Part shown: piece by piece, positions 16,870-25,650 of the stretch
How the letters are laid out: every line of letters begins with the position of its first letter
How positions within the stretch are numbered: the stretch's first letter is position 1
Assembly: GCF_002252085.1 (NCBI RefSeq)
Contig: NZ_NEEY01000017.1
Coordinates: 1-34,684 of the forward strand
Direction: 5' to 3'
DNA length: 34,684 bases
Source: Aerococcus sp. 1KP-2016
GTDB taxonomy: Bacteria > Bacillota > Bacilli > Lactobacillales > Aerococcaceae
Notes under the pieces: model-generated
Databases searched by the model: none
Seen by the model: the letters and a program-made list of their open reading frames with translations, nothing else
Told to the model about the DNA's origin: nothing
Position numbers and translations under genes: made by a program

Positions 16870-16965
16870 AATCAAAAATCTCCTTTTAAATGTTTTTTTC
16901 TACCTCTAACAATAGTAAGAGCCATTATAGCAAGTCCAATTGGAAAGAGCAATATCACAAACTAG

Positions 16966-16994
16966 ACTATACCATAAAAAGAAAACTCTTTCAT
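16966..16994 (-). promoter_or_regulatory. ptsH extended -10 promoter with cre-like site
   Basis: The minus strand reads TGGTATAGT (16966-16974), an extended -10. Immediately upstream ATGAAAGAGTTTTCT (16980-16994) matches the cre consensus except that the central CG reads AG. CcpA control of ptsHI is therefore plausible but unproven. Confidence 0.5.
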
Positions 16995-17073
16995 TAATAA
17001 TTTACCAAAAAACTTGGCAATTAACAAGAATTTTCCTATTTTGAGAAAAATTTTAACTTTAGAAGCAAATAGG

Positions 17074-17102
17074 TTGAAAGTCAAGATTGGTCAGAGTATA
17101 AT
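17074..17102 (+). promoter_or_regulatory. clpE sigma-A promoter with CtsR-like operator
   Basis: TTGAAA (17074-17079), a 17-bp spacer, then TATAAT (17097-17102). Filling the spacer is AGTCAAG-ATT-GGTCAGA (17079-17095), a heptad direct repeat close to the CtsR operator RGTCAAA-NAN-RGTCAAA. CtsR represses clp genes until heat or protein stress, and clpE is a known member of its regulon in other Firmicutes. ctsR itself is not in the window. Confidence 0.8.
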
Positions 17103-17172
17103 AAGGGGATGGTAAGATAGTTTAATGAAGTATCTACATTTCATCCATCCTATTTAGAAAAGGAGTGTTCAT

Positions 17173-19413
17173 ATGCTATGTCAAAACTGCGGCGAACGCG
17201 AAGCTGTCATTCATTTGTACGCAAATGTGAATGGTAAACGCCAAGCTGTCAATATATGTCAAAACTGTTACGCAGAATTAGCACAAGGTAATGGTGAGAA
17301 AAATATGGATTATAACAACAGTAACAACGATCCATTTGGCGGTTCATCTTTTAGCGACCTAATCCGTCAAATGCAACAACAACAAATGAATAATTTTAAC
17401 CAACAAGCTGGCCCACGTGCCCAAGCTGGTAATGGTGGTAATAATAACGATAACACCATTCTAGGTAACTATGGTACCAATTTAACTGACCAAGCACGTG
17501 AAGGTTTAATCGACCCTATTATCGGTCGTGACGACGAAATTAAACGTGTCATTGAAATTTTGAATCGTCGTACAAAAAACAATCCTGTATTAATTGGTGA
17601 ACCAGGTGTTGGTAAAACAGCCGTAGTAGAAGGTCTCGCACAAAAGATTGTTGAAAAATCTGTGCCTGAAAAATTACGCAATAAAGAAGTCATCCAATTA
17701 GATGTTGCTTCCTTGGTTCAAGGTACTGGTATTCGTGGTCAGTTCGAAGAAAAAATGCAACAATTGATGAAAGAAGTTCGCGAGAACAAGAATATCATTT
17801 TGTTTATCGACGAAATTCATGAAATCGTTGGGGCCGGTTCAACTGAAGGCGGCTCTCTAGACGCTGGTAACATTTTAAAACCAGCCCTAGCCCGAGGCGA
17901 ATTACAATTAGTTGGGGCAACCACCCTAAACGAATTCCGTAAAATCGAAAAAGACGGTGCCTTAGCTCGTCGTATGCAACAAGTCATGGTCGCTGAACCA
18001 TCAGTTGAAGAAACCTTAGCAATTATTAAGGGTATTCAAGAAAAATACGAAAGCTTCCATAACGTAAAATATACAGACGAAGCAATCGAGGCTACAGTTA
18101 AGCTTTCAGACCGTTATATCACCGACCGCCAATTACCTGATAAGGCAATCGACTTGCTCGATGAATCAGGTTCTAAGAAGAACTTGACGATTCCATTCTT
18201 AGACAAGGAATCTTTAAAAGGTCAAATTAATGAGTTAACCAAACTAAAAGAAATGGCAACGGAAGCAGAAGATTATGAAAAAGCTGCCTACTACCGTGAC
18301 CAATTAAATAAATATCAAGAAATGTATGACAGCGAAGAAACAGTTGTTGAAAAGACACCTTCAGTTACACTAGCTGATATCCAACAAATCATTGAAACCA
18401 AAACAGGTATTCCAGTTTCTGACCTACAAGAATCAGAACAAAACCAATTGATTAATCTTGATGACAACTTGAAAGCACATGTTATTGGTCAAGATGAAGC
18501 CGTGGAACAAATCGCCAAAGCCATCCGCCGTAACCGTGTTGGTTTAGGCCGTCAAGATCGCCCTATTGGTTCATTCATGTTTGTTGGTCCTACAGGGGTT
18601 GGTAAAACAGAATTGGCTCGTCAATTAGCCATTCAATTATTCGGTCGCAAGGATGCCCTAGTACGCTTCGATATGTCTGAGTACATGGAAAAACATGCCG
18701 TTTCTAAATTAATCGGTTCACCTCCAGGATACGTTGGTTACGATGAAGCTGGCCAATTAACAGAACAAGTTCGTCGTCAACCATATTCAATCATCTTGCT
18801 AGATGAAGTTGAAAAAGCACATCCAGACGTATTAAATATCTTCCTACAAATTATGGAAGATGGTCGTTTAACAGATGCGCAAGGACGTACTGTTTCATTT
18901 AAGGATACATTGATTATCATGACTTCAAACGCTGGTACAGATGGTGTTGAAGCAAGCGTTGGTTTCGGTGCAAGTACACAAGGTAAGAAACAAAATATCC
19001 TAAACAAGATTGGTGATTTCTTCAAACCTGAATTCTTAAACCGTTTCGATGCCATCATCGAATTCCAACCATTAACTAAGGAAGAATTAATCGTGATTGT
19101 TGACCTAATGTTGGATAATATGAACGCATTATTGGAAACGCAAGAAATTCATGTCATTGTTGATGACAAAGTAAAAGAACGATTGGTTGAGTTAGGCTAC
19201 GATCCTAAACTTGGTGCGCGCCCATTAAGACGTGTCATCCAAGCCCAAATCGAAGACCAAGTAGCTGATACCTTCTTAAAAAATCGTGATATCCATGATA
19301 TTTACTTCACCGTAAACAGTGAAGACGAAATTGTCGTAGACCCATTAGCTTTGGTTGAAGACAACAACGATAAAAAAGAAGACAGCGAGCCTGCTGACAA
19401 TACAGAAGCATAG
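17173..19413 (+). CDS. clpE: ATP-dependent Clp protease ATP-binding subunit ClpE
   Basis: An AAA+ unfoldase of 746 residues that works with ClpP on misfolded proteins. The ClpE-specific N-terminal zinc finger is C3-x2-C6 and C29-x2-C32. An Asn/Gln-rich linker (about residues 50-95) follows. The first AAA+ domain has Walker A GEPGVGKT (142-149) and Walker [14 protein letters not shown]-like coiled segment ([16 protein letters not shown]) follows, then the second AAA+ domain with Walker A GPTGVGKT (472-479) and the C-terminal arginine-rich region [11 protein letters not shown]. The start ATG has AAAGGAG. Stress regulation by CtsR is indicated upstream. It is transcribed opposite to its neighbours. 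Confidence 0.97.
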   Translation: MLCQNCGEREAVIHLYANVNGKRQAVNICQNCYAELAQGNGEKNMDYNNSNNDPFGGSSFSDLIRQMQQQQMNNFNQQAGPRAQAGNGGNNNDNTILGNYGTNLTDQAREGLIDPIIGRDDEIKRVIEILNRRTKNNPVLIGEPGVGKTAVVEGLAQKIVEKSVPEKLRNKEVIQLDVASLVQGTGIRGQFEEKMQQLMKEVRENKNIILFIDEIHEIVGAGSTEGGSLDAGNILKPALARGELQLVGATTLNEFRKIEKDGALARRMQQVMVAEPSVEETLAIIKGIQEKYESFHNVKYTDEAIEATVKLSDRYITDRQLPDKAIDLLDESGSKKNLTIPFLDKESLKGQINELTKLKEMATEAEDYEKAAYYRDQLNKYQEMYDSEETVVEKTPSVTLADIQQIIETKTGIPVSDLQESEQNQLINLDDNLKAHVIGQDEAVEQIAKAIRRNRVGLGRQDRPIGSFMFVGPTGVGKTELARQLAIQLFGRKDALVRFDMSEYMEKHAVSKLIGSPPGYVGYDEAGQLTEQVRRQPYSIILLDEVEKAHPDVLNIFLQIMEDGRLTDAQGRTVSFKDTLIIMTSNAGTDGVEASVGFGASTQGKKQNILNKIGDFFKPEFLNRFDAIIEFQPLTKEELIVIVDLMLDNMNALLETQEIHVIVDDKVKERLVELGYDPKLGARPLRRVIQAQIEDQVADTFLKNRDIHDIYFTVNSEDEIVVDPLALVEDNNDKKEDSEPADNTEA

Positions 19414-19497
19414 TGATTTAAACAGTGAAGTGGCTGGGACAAAAATACGGAACCATTAGCGAAGAAGCCATGTCCCGTACTTGCTCAGAAAACTGCG

Positions 19498-19721
19498 ATT
19501 CTCGAATGAAACTGTCATTCGAGAATTTTTTGGTTTTTCTCTCGAATAAATAGCTATTGTATAAGAAATGAAATTATTTTATTGAATAGAACCACATTCG
19601 AGATAGATTTTATGCCTTGTACTGAATGAGCCGTCATTCAGTATGAATCATCATTTATGTATCGAATGAAATTTTATTCGATACAATTTCTCGTTTTTGT
19701 GCTGAATCACGCATTATTCAG
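19498..19721. repeat. Palindrome array downstream of clpE
   Basis: Five palindromes have centres at 19512, 19571.5, 19631.5, 19671.5 and 19711.5, giving spacings of about 60, 60, 40 and 40 bp. Examples are ATTCTCGAATGA/TCATTCGAGAAT (12-bp perfect stem), TACTGAATGA/TCATTCAGTA (10 bp) and GTATCGAAT/ATTCGATAC (9 bp). All five cores share GAAT/ATTC. No gene overlaps them. They resemble the array at 3831-4055 in architecture but not in sequence. Confidence 0.7.
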
Positions 19722-19745
19722 GAATAATATCGTTCACCATACAGT

Positions 19746-19783
19746 AAAAGTGGCTGGGACAATTGTTCTAGCCGCTTTTTCTT
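19746..19783 (+). terminator. Terminator containing a GGCTGGGAC motif
   Basis: AAAAGTGGCTGGGACAA folds on TTGTTCTAGCCGCTTTT through the self-complementary ACAATTGT, with several G-T pairs, followed by TTTTTC. It lies about 330 nt past clpE. The first GGCTGGGAC copy at 19432 lacks such a partner. Confidence 0.65.
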
Positions 19784-19889
19784 TATTGAAAAACAAGATA
19801 ATTACAGCGTGTGCTCTATTCAAAACGGGTTTGCAATATCCTATGAAATAGCGACTTATGCCGTAACCCCTAGCAATCTATATCACCCA

Positions 19890-19934
19890 AAAAAGCAGCC
19901 AAGAAGCGCTAAACTACTTCTTGACTGCTTTTTA
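19890..19934. terminator. Bidirectional terminator between clpE and prfC
   Basis: AAAAGCAGCCAAGAAG pairs with CTTCTTGACTGCTTTT around a 10-nt loop, with one mismatch. TTTTTATTTT follows on the plus strand and TTTTTTGGG on the minus strand. It probably ends the prfC transcript and any read-through from clpE. Confidence 0.75.
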
Positions 19935-19937
19935 TTT

Positions 19938-20225
19938 TCTTCCAACTGTTGTGGGCTAAAAGCCTCATGTCACACTCTATTAAAATGTGCTCCAAAAACC
20001 AGCGCCCTGCCCACTTCAGATTTGCTTGCGATGACTATGGTCATCACTTGCACTAATCTTCCACTGGTTGTGCGCTAAACGGTTTTTGTCACACTCTATT
20101 AAAACCTGCTCCAAAAGTGAGCTTTGAACTGCGTTTCAGAAAAATCCATCAAACCCATAGTACGGGCTTGATGTTCATTTTCTTCCAACGTTTCAAAGCT
20201 GAACCACTTTTGTCACACTCTATTA
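19938..20225. repeat. Three copies of the bipartite repeat TCTTCCA-n23-TGTCACACTCTATTA
   Basis: TCTTCCA starts at 19938, 20057 and 20181, and TGTCACACTCTATTA starts at 19968, 20087 and 20211. The distance between the two parts is exactly 30 in every copy. In the first two copies AAA and a TGCTCCAAAA block follow. Copies lie 119-124 bp apart and the sequence between consecutive copies folds on itself (for instance CAAAAACC/GGTTTTTG, and CAAAAGTG with AGCTTTGAA against its complement). The last copy supplies the prfC stop codon region. It looks like a repeated small mobile or structural element. Confidence 0.7.
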
Positions 20226-21797
20226 TAATAATGCTTCTAGGTGTACGTCTGGGTATTTGCCTTGGAACCAGTTTACAGCAAAATTATTTTCGAATAGGAA
20301 GACTGGTTTACCGTGGATGTCACGACATAACAAGTTACGACTTGATGACATCTTCGGATCCAACTCTTCTTCACTAATCCAACGAGCAATTTTATTCCCC
20401 ATGCTAGACATTTCTACTTCTGAATTATATTCATTTAGTAAGCGGTATTGGAAAACTTCGAATTGAAGTTGACCAACGGCACCAATGATATATTCTTCTG
20501 AATGCCATGTACGGTAAAGTTGGATTGCACCTTCTTGTACCAATTGTTGCATCCCTTTATGGAATGATTTTTGTTTCATGACGTTTTTCGGTGAAACTTT
20601 CATGAATAATTCTGGCGTAAATTGAGGAAGAGGTGGAAATTCAACCGCATCTTTACCAGTATAAATCGTATCCCCAATTTGGAAATTCCCTGTATCATAA
20701 AGGCCAATAATATCCCCTGCTACAGCTTCTTTGACATTCTCACGGGTATCCGCCATAAACCGAGTTGTATTGTTCAATTTGATTTTCTTATCGGTACGTG
20801 TAACTTTTACATCCATACCTTCTTCAAAAGTACCTGAACAGATACGTACAAAGGCAATGCGGTCACGGTGACGTGGGTCCATGTTGGCTTGGATTTTGAA
20901 GATAAAACCTGATAATTCTTTATCCGTTGGTTCAACTGGATGATCTTCTTCAACTGTTTCAATTTCAGATGGTGCTGGCGCAAAATCGACGAAAGCATCA
21001 AGGAAGGTTTGTACACCGAATCCAGTTAAGGCAGAGCCAAAGAATACGGGTGTTAATTCACCTTCAGCAATTCGTTCTTCGTCAAATTGGTTACCAGCCT
21101 CACGCATTAATTCGGCATTTTCTAAAGTATCCGTGTAAATAGATGATTCCTTAAATTTATATTCGCCATCCACTTCCCCTTCATCATTCAAAGGTAGGAA
21201 GTCATTGTCGCCATTTTCTTCAGGATGTGTTAATTCAACTCGTTTGTTGTAGAAGTCGTATAAACCTAGGAATTGTTTCCCCATACCCATTGGCCAGTTC
21301 ATAGCGTATGCATCAATGTCTAAAACTTCTTCAAGCTCAGCCACTAATTCCATTGGTTCACGACCATCACGGTCTAATTTGTTCATAAATGTAAAAATCG
21401 GGATACCACGCATACGACAAACTTGGAATAATTTCTTCGTTTGTGGCTCGATCCCTTTACCAGAGTCAATTACCATTACAGCTGCATCAACAGCCATCAA
21501 TGTACGGTAGGTATCTTCTGAGAAATCCTCATGTCCTGGTGTATCCACAAGGTTAATTTGGTAGCCATCGTAATCTACTTGCATTACTGATGAAGTAACC
21601 GAGATACCACGTTGTTGTTCAATAGCCATCCAGTCAGATTTGGCAAACTTGCCTGATTTTTTCCCTTTAACTGTACCAGCTTGACGAATGGCACCAGAAT
21701 ATAATAATAATTGTTCAGTAATCGTCGTTTTCCCGGCATCCGGGTGACTGATAATTGCAAACGTACGACGTTTGGCAACTTCTTGTGCTAAATTCAT
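20223..21797 (-). CDS. prfC: Peptide chain release factor 3
   Basis: A translational GTPase that recycles RF1 and RF2 from the ribosome, 524 residues. GTPase motifs are G1 SHPDAGKTT, the switch region [11 protein letters not shown]3 DTPGHEDF and G4 NKLD. The EF-Tu-like domain II and the RF3 C-terminal domain follow; the [15 protein letters not shown] block is typical of RF3. Of two nearby ATG codons I chose the second (21795-21797, [11 protein letters not shown]), 8 nt after AAGGA; the first touches that site. The stop codon lies in the last copy of the bipartite repeat. Confidence 0.96.
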   Translation of the reverse strand: MNLAQEVAKRRTFAIISHPDAGKTTITEQLLLYSGAIRQAGTVKGKKSGKFAKSDWMAIEQQRGISVTSSVMQVDYDGYQINLVDTPGHEDFSEDTYRTLMAVDAAVMVIDSGKGIEPQTKKLFQVCRMRGIPIFTFMNKLDRDGREPMELVAELEEVLDIDAYAMNWPMGMGKQFLGLYDFYNKRVELTHPEENGDNDFLPLNDEGEVDGEYKFKESSIYTDTLENAELMREAGNQFDEERIAEGELTPVFFGSALTGFGVQTFLDAFVDFAPAPSEIETVEEDHPVEPTDKELSGFIFKIQANMDPRHRDRIAFVRICSGTFEEGMDVKVTRTDKKIKLNNTTRFMADTRENVKEAVAGDIIGLYDTGNFQIGDTIYTGKDAVEFPPLPQFTPELFMKVSPKNVMKQKSFHKGMQQLVQEGAIQLYRTWHSEEYIIGAVGQLQFEVFQYRLLNEYNSEVEMSSMGNKIARWISEEELDPKMSSSRNLLCRDIHGKPVFLFENNFAVNWFQGKYPDVHLEALL

Positions 21798-21910
21798 ATA
21801 GTTCATCCTTTTTCTTTAAAATTTTCATATAAAAACAATTTTTGTTTAATTGTACAAAATCTTCACCGCGTCATCCATACAAGGAACACACGGTAATCAA
21901 TAAATATGCC

Positions 21911-21938
21911 ATTATATAATACCACATGCACTGGCCAA
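21911..21938 (-). promoter_or_regulatory. Probable prfC promoter
   Basis: The minus strand has TTGGCC (21933-21938), a 16-bp spacer and TATAAT (21911-21916). That gives a leader of about 105 nt before the prfC ATG, in which I see no clear regulatory fold. Confidence 0.55.
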
Positions 21939-21976
21939 TTTAAAATTTGATCTATGCCCGTCTAATAGATTGTCTA

Positions 21977-21985
21977 TGATATAAT
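21977..21985 (+). promoter_or_regulatory. Extended -10 promoter of the GNAT gene
   Basis: TGATATAAT is a consensus extended -10 about 50 nt before the ATG at 22038. No good -35 is seen. Confidence 0.55.
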
Positions 21986-22037
21986 GAAATTATCATTTTT
22001 AGCACTTATTCATTTTAAACGTTGAAGGAGAAATGGC

Positions 22038-22499
22038 ATGAAAACCGTTTGGACCAATGATATTAATTCGGAGCCCTATAGGGACGCCCTATCGATTAGA
22101 AAAGAAGTATTCGTAAAAGAACAAGGTATTAGTCTTGATCGTGAAATCGACAAGTATGAAGCCGACTGCCTACACATGGTAGGTTATGATGCAGATAACA
22201 AACCAGTTTATACTGCACGTTTGCTTGCTTTAACACCAAATACCGTGAAACTACAACGTGTAGCCATCGTTGAAGCCTACCGTGGTCAAGGACTTGGTCA
22301 TGAATTGATGGCTGAAGTTGAGGCCAAAGCTGCCCTAGAAAATTATTCACAAATTATTCTTGGCGCGCAAACACAAGTAACTGGCTTTTATGAAGCAATG
22401 GGTTATGAAATCATGGATACACCAGAATACCTTGACGCAGGGATTATTCATGTTGATATGCAAAAAAGTTTCAGCTTCACCAATGAATATACCATTTAG
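22038..22499 (+). CDS. GNAT family N-acetyltransferase
   Basis: A 153-residue acetyl-CoA-dependent acetyltransferase of the YjcF/ElaA-like type. Motif A, which holds the pyrophosphate of acetyl-CoA, is LQRVAIVEAYRGQGLGHELM, with the R-G-Q-G-L-G loop. Motif B follows as GFYEAMGYEI. An N-terminal signature shared with this subgroup is IRKEVFVKEQGIS. The start has GAAGGAG upstream and its own extended -10 promoter. It is divergent from prfC and convergent with the yghU-like gene. The substrate cannot be told from sequence. Confidence 0.92.
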   Translation: MKTVWTNDINSEPYRDALSIRKEVFVKEQGISLDREIDKYEADCLHMVGYDADNKPVYTARLLALTPNTVKLQRVAIVEAYRGQGLGHELMAEVEAKAALENYSQIILGAQTQVTGFYEAMGYEIMDTPEYLDAGIIHVDMQKSFSFTNEYTI

Positions 22500-22526
22500 T
22501 TTGATGACACAAGCAGACAAATAAAG

Positions 22527-22567
22527 AAAATCCTGACTGCCCATTTAAATGAGCACGCAGGATTTTT
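22527..22567. terminator. Bidirectional terminator between GNAT and yghU-like genes
   Basis: AAAATCCTG (22527-22535) pairs with CAGGATTTT (22558-22566) and an inner CATTTAAATG palindrome extends the stem. T runs follow in both directions. It serves two convergent genes. Confidence 0.8.
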
Positions 22568-22585
22568 TCTTTGATTATTTATTCA

Positions 22586-23380
22586 TTAATCAATCGCTTT
22601 ATATTCAGCAGCAAGGCCTTTTTGAACAGCTGGACGTTCATTGATACGGTTCGCCCATTCAATCACATTTGTGTACGTAGCCGCATCTAAGAATTCAGCT
22701 GAATCTTTATATAATTCACCTAGCACTAAACGGCCATACCATGACCAAATGGCGATATCTGCAATTGTGTAGGTATCCCCTGCAATAAACTCACGGTCTG
22801 CCAAAGTTTGGTCTAACAAATCCAATTGGCGTTTGGTTTCCATAGTAAAACGATCAATTGGGTACTTCAATTTTTCTGGTGCATAGCTGAAGAAATGACC
22901 GAAACCACCACCAACGTATGGACCAGCACCAATTTGCCAGAATAACCAATTTAAGGTTTCAGTTCTGCCCTGAATATCACTAGGAATTAAATGACCGAAT
23001 TTTTCTGCTAAATAAAGTAAAATTGAGCCCGATTCGAAGATACGTAGGGCTGGTTGTTGGCTATTGTCTACCAAAGCTGGAATTTTCGCGTTTGGATTGA
23101 TTCTAACAAAATCAGAACCAAATTGATCGCCCTTACCGATATTAATTAAGAACAAGTCGTAGTCAACTTCAGACACGCCCAAAGCCTTCAACTCTTCCAA
23201 CATAATCGTAATCTTAATACCATTTGGTGTACCCAATGAATATAACTGTAAATCAGCTTCACCAACAGGTAACGTTTGCTCGAAACGGCTACCCGCTGTC
23301 GGGCGATTGCCCCCTAAATTCTTGCTTTCTTCTGCTTCATTTTCCCATGTCCATACTGCTGGCACTTTATATTCACTCAT
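22586..23380 (-). CDS. yghU: YghU-type glutathione S-transferase family protein
   Basis: 264 residues that closely follow Escherichia coli YghU, a glutathione-dependent disulfide reductase of the Nu class. Shared blocks are TPNGIKITIMLEELKALGV, NPNAKIPAL, FESGSILLYLAEKFG, GGGFGHFFSYAPEKL and AGDTYTIADIAIW. The N-terminal thioredoxin-like domain (about residues 40-125) has a Thr in the TPNG position and no catalytic Cys, as expected for this class. The start is ATG 23380 with AAGGAG, behind an extended -10 TGGTATAGT. Because many lactic acid bacteria lack glutathione synthesis, it may use imported glutathione or another thiol. Confidence 0.9.
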   Translation of the reverse strand: MSEYKVPAVWTWENEAEESKNLGGNRPTAGSRFEQTLPVGEADLQLYSLGTPNGIKITIMLEELKALGVSEVDYDLFLINIGKGDQFGSDFVRINPNAKIPALVDNSQQPALRIFESGSILLYLAEKFGHLIPSDIQGRTETLNWLFWQIGAGPYVGGGFGHFFSYAPEKLKYPIDRFTMETKRQLDLLDQTLADREFIAGDTYTIADIAIWSWYGRLVLGELYKDSAEFLDAATYTNVIEWANRINERPAVQKGLAAEYKAID

Positions 23381-23427
23381 GTAACTTCTCCTTTAAATGA
23401 CTCATTTCATCAGTTTTCGTTAATTAA

Positions 23428-23436
23428 ACTATACCA
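23428..23436 (-). promoter_or_regulatory. Extended -10 promoter of the yghU-like gene
   Basis: The minus strand reads TGGTATAGT, identical to the ptsH extended -10, about 48 nt before the start codon. No convincing -35. Confidence 0.5.
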
Positions 23437-23503
23437 TGTTCAATCCTTGTACGTTAAACAGAAAGGCTTGTGTTAGATAGGACTTTCACTATTTTGACAA
23501 AAA

Positions 23504-23614
23504 GGGGCGCTACTGCCAAATAGAAGGCCACCAGGAGTTGGTGAGGCGAAAACTTCATCAAGTTGGCCTACTCCAACTCACCAACCACTAGTTTGCCAGC
23601 AAAGGCAAAGCCCC
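23504..23614. repeat. 111-bp imperfect hairpin between yghU-like and tpx
   Basis: Nested arms are GGGGC/GCCCC (23504-23508, 23610-23614), CTGCCAAATAG/CTAGTTTGCCAG (23513-23523, 23588-23599), GTTGGTGAG/CTCACCAAC (23537-23545, 23577-23585, perfect) and a terminal AACTT-CATC-AAGTT. A competing register GAGTTGG/CCAACTC is also possible. It sits just outside the tpx terminator and codes for nothing visible. Confidence 0.6.
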
Positions 23615-23623
23615 CGTTTTCAT

Positions 23624-23661
23624 AAAAAAGCCCCAAGCTGACTTTGCATCAAGCTCGGGGC
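23624..23661 (-). terminator. Terminator of tpx
   Basis: GCCCCAAGCTGA (23630-23641) pairs with TCAAGCTCGGGGC (23649-23661). On the minus strand GGGGCTTTTTTATG follows, only a few bases after the tpx stop. Confidence 0.9.
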
Positions 23662-23668
23662 GGTTATC

Positions 23669-24160
23669 TTATTTGCTTAAGCTATCGGCCAAGGCAATTA
23701 CGGCGTCATAGTTTGGTTCTTCGCGCATGTCTGCTACGATTTCCATGTATTCAATCTTACCTGTTGCATCTACCAAGAATACGGTACGGGCTAGGTTCCC
23801 ATTTTCGGCCATCAATAAGCCTGATGCATCGGCAAATTCATGATTCACATCAGATAGGTAAACCATGTCCACATCATTGGCATGACACCAGTTGACGATG
23901 TCTTCCGGTTTATTGGTTGAGATTGTTAAGATTGGATAATCTTTTTCTTTGGCAAGTGCTGCAAAATGATTGGTTTGGATGTTACATGTACGGGTATTGA
24001 TATCCGGTACAATACTAATCACTGTTAAGCCTTTGATACGATCTGCTAATGCTACACTTGTTTTGTCTTTATCGATTAAGTTTACATCCGGTAGTTGTTC
24101 GCCAACTGCTAATTGTTGGCCTACTAAATGAATGACTTGGTCGCCTCTTTTAATTTCCAT
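23669..24160 (-). CDS. tpx: Thiol peroxidase (atypical 2-Cys peroxiredoxin)
   Basis: A 163-residue periplasm-free Tpx that reduces hydroperoxides with thioredoxin as the usual donor. The peroxidatic cysteine is Cys59 in VPDINTRTCNIQT, preceded by the required Thr at minus 3. The resolving cysteine is Cys92 in NWCHANDVDMVYLSD. The sequence between the Thr and Cys (T-R-T-C) differs from the common T-P-V-C. The start is ATG 24160 with AGAGGTGT upstream. It neighbours the yghU-like gene in the same direction but has its own terminator, so the two are separate units with a shared oxidative-stress theme. Confidence 0.95.
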   Translation of the reverse strand: MEIKRGDQVIHLVGQQLAVGEQLPDVNLIDKDKTSVALADRIKGLTVISIVPDINTRTCNIQTNHFAALAKEKDYPILTISTNKPEDIVNWCHANDVDMVYLSDVNHEFADASGLLMAENGNLARTVFLVDATGKIEYMEIVADMREEPNYDAVIALADSLSK

Positions 24161-24325
24161 ATGACACCTCTATTAAATTTTGTATGTTCCTAGTATACCC
24201 CAGTTACCGTAAAAATAAATATCAAAAGACCTGAGCATATGTCAGCGAGTAGGATAAATTATCATCCACCACTTATAGAAAACCGATAAAATATCATTTC
24301 AATATATATGGCACGACCGTCAATA

Positions 24326-25267
24326 CTAGTTTTGACCAGCTTCCCATGAGCCATCAATTTGTTCAATTACGAATGGTGTCACTTGATACACATAGTAATT
24401 CAACCAGTTTGCATAGATGGTGTTGGCTGCTGTACGCCATTTTAGTTTTGGTGTTTGACTTGGGTCATCATTTGGATAGTAGTTTACGGGCATGTCGATT
24501 GGCAAGCCTTGGTCTACGTCACGTTTGTACTCTTTATCCAGGGTTTCTGCATCGTATTCAGCATGACCAAAAATAAAGACAAAACGAGAATCCACTGATT
24601 GTGCAATAGCTACACCTGTTTCTTTGGATCCGGCCAGAATTTCTAGTTCAGATGAATTTTCAAAGGCTTCCGTTGCCACGGTTGTGTGACGTGAATGTGG
24701 CATCCAGAAAACTTCATCCATACCACGAATCAGTGAAACCTTTTCGTCTCGTAATTCTTGTTGGTAGATACCGAACAATTTACGGTCTAAAGGTTCCTTA
24801 TCAATGCCATAATGGTGGTACAGTGCGGCTTGGGCACCCCAACAAATATGTAACGTTGAGAAAACATGTTTATTAGACCATTCCATAATTGATACGATTT
24901 CATCCCAATAATTCACTTGCTCAAATGGCATCTTTTCAACTGGTGCCCCTGTGATGATCATGCCATCAAAATAACGGTCCTTAATTTCATCAAAGGTGCG
25001 ATAAAATTCTTTCAAATGGTGTTCCGAAATATGTGCCGCATGGTGTGATTGCATATGAATAAAGGTCACATTTACTTGAAGTGGCGAATTACTCAAAAGA
25101 CGAAGGAGTTGCTCCTCTGTTGCCTCTTTGGTTGGCATCAAGTTCACGATTACCACTTCCAGGGTACGGAAGTCCTGCATAGTCGCACGACGTTCATCCA
25201 TGATAAAAATATTCTCTTGGGTTAATCGTTGCAATGCTGGTAAATCTTGAACTACTTTAATTGGCAT
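24326..25267 (-). CDS. metA: Homoserine O-acetyltransferase MetA (MetAA)
   Basis: Acylates homoserine, the first committed step of methionine synthesis. It has 313 residues. The catalytic cysteine is Cys142 in LHICWGAQAALYHHYGI, with His235 and Glu237 in FIFGHAEYD. Residue 111 is Glu (GAPVEKMPFE). In this family Glu111 goes with acetyl-CoA and Gly111 with succinyl-CoA, so acetylation is predicted. The start is ATG 25267 with GGAGG upstream. The gene is preceded by a full T-box leader, so it should be induced when tRNA(Met) is uncharged. Its substrate is supplied by hom at 8428. Confidence 0.95.
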   Translation of the reverse strand: MPIKVVQDLPALQRLTQENIFIMDERRATMQDFRTLEVVIVNLMPTKEATEEQLLRLLSNSPLQVNVTFIHMQSHHAAHISEHHLKEFYRTFDEIKDRYFDGMIITGAPVEKMPFEQVNYWDEIVSIMEWSNKHVFSTLHICWGAQAALYHHYGIDKEPLDRKLFGIYQQELRDEKVSLIRGMDEVFWMPHSRHTTVATEAFENSSELEILAGSKETGVAIAQSVDSRFVFIFGHAEYDAETLDKEYKRDVDQGLPIDMPVNYYPNDDPSQTPKLKWRTAANTIYANWLNYYVYQVTPFVIEQIDGSWEAGQN

Positions 25268-25325
25268 ATCATTTTCCCTCCATTTTCAAAAAACTATATC
25301 GCTCACATTTTGGCTTTCCTTATAG

Positions 25326-25640
25326 AAAAAACGCCCCTATAATACATCTCTGTATTATAAGGACGTCTACAACGTGGTACCACCTTACTTCATAGACAAT
25401 ACATGTCTACCTCATTCGTACAAACATACGAAGATAGATTATCGACTATCAACCGCAAGTGCTAAAGTGGACACATTCTACACTTGTCACTCCTAGACCA
25501 TTTTCAATCGACGGACTTACATCCATTTACACCACCATGGACTCTCTGCGCTAGCCAATCAACCTACTTATCTACTCAACGTGGACATTATTTACAATTA
25601 TATTTATCAATATACTTTGCTCTTTTACTTTATGAAAAAG
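25326..25640 (-). promoter_or_regulatory. T-box riboswitch leader of metA (methionine specifier)
   Basis: On the minus strand the conserved T-box AAGGTGGTACCACG (25373-25386) precedes a terminator made by ACGCCCCTATAATACA and TGTATTATAAGGACGT (25331-25364), ending in TTTTTT. Upstream is a Stem I with the AGAGAG (GA/loop E) motif in GCGCAGAGAGTCC. A candidate specifier ATG sits at 25499-25501 in GAAAATGGTC, where the 3' side of Stem I is expected. Uncharged tRNA(Met) would stabilise the antiterminator. The leader fills most of the 461-bp gap between metA and mgtE. Confidence 0.9.
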
Positions 25641-25650
25641 CTATAAGTGA

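Larger units (their letters stand above)
16870..17172. other. Divergent ptsH-clpE promoter region
   Basis: This 303-bp gap carries the ptsH extended -10 promoter with a cre-like site on the minus strand and the clpE promoter with a CtsR-like operator on the plus strand, each listed separately. The roughly 75 bp between the two control regions hold nothing I recognise. Confidence 0.7.
19414..20222. other. Long repeat-rich gap between convergent clpE and prfC
   Basis: This 809-bp gap is the longest non-coding stretch in the window. Open frames in it cross hairpins and look like no known protein. It holds, in order, a GGCTGGGAC motif with a folded segment (19432-19480), five palindromes (19498-19721), a terminator built on a second GGCTGGGAC copy (19746-19780), a terminator facing both ways (19890-19934), and three copies of a bipartite repeat running into the prfC stop. 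Confidence 0.75.

Noticed and set aside
19657-20377. Several plus-strand open frames after clpE
   Set aside because: They run across terminators, the bipartite repeats and the antisense of prfC, and lack convincing ribosome sites.
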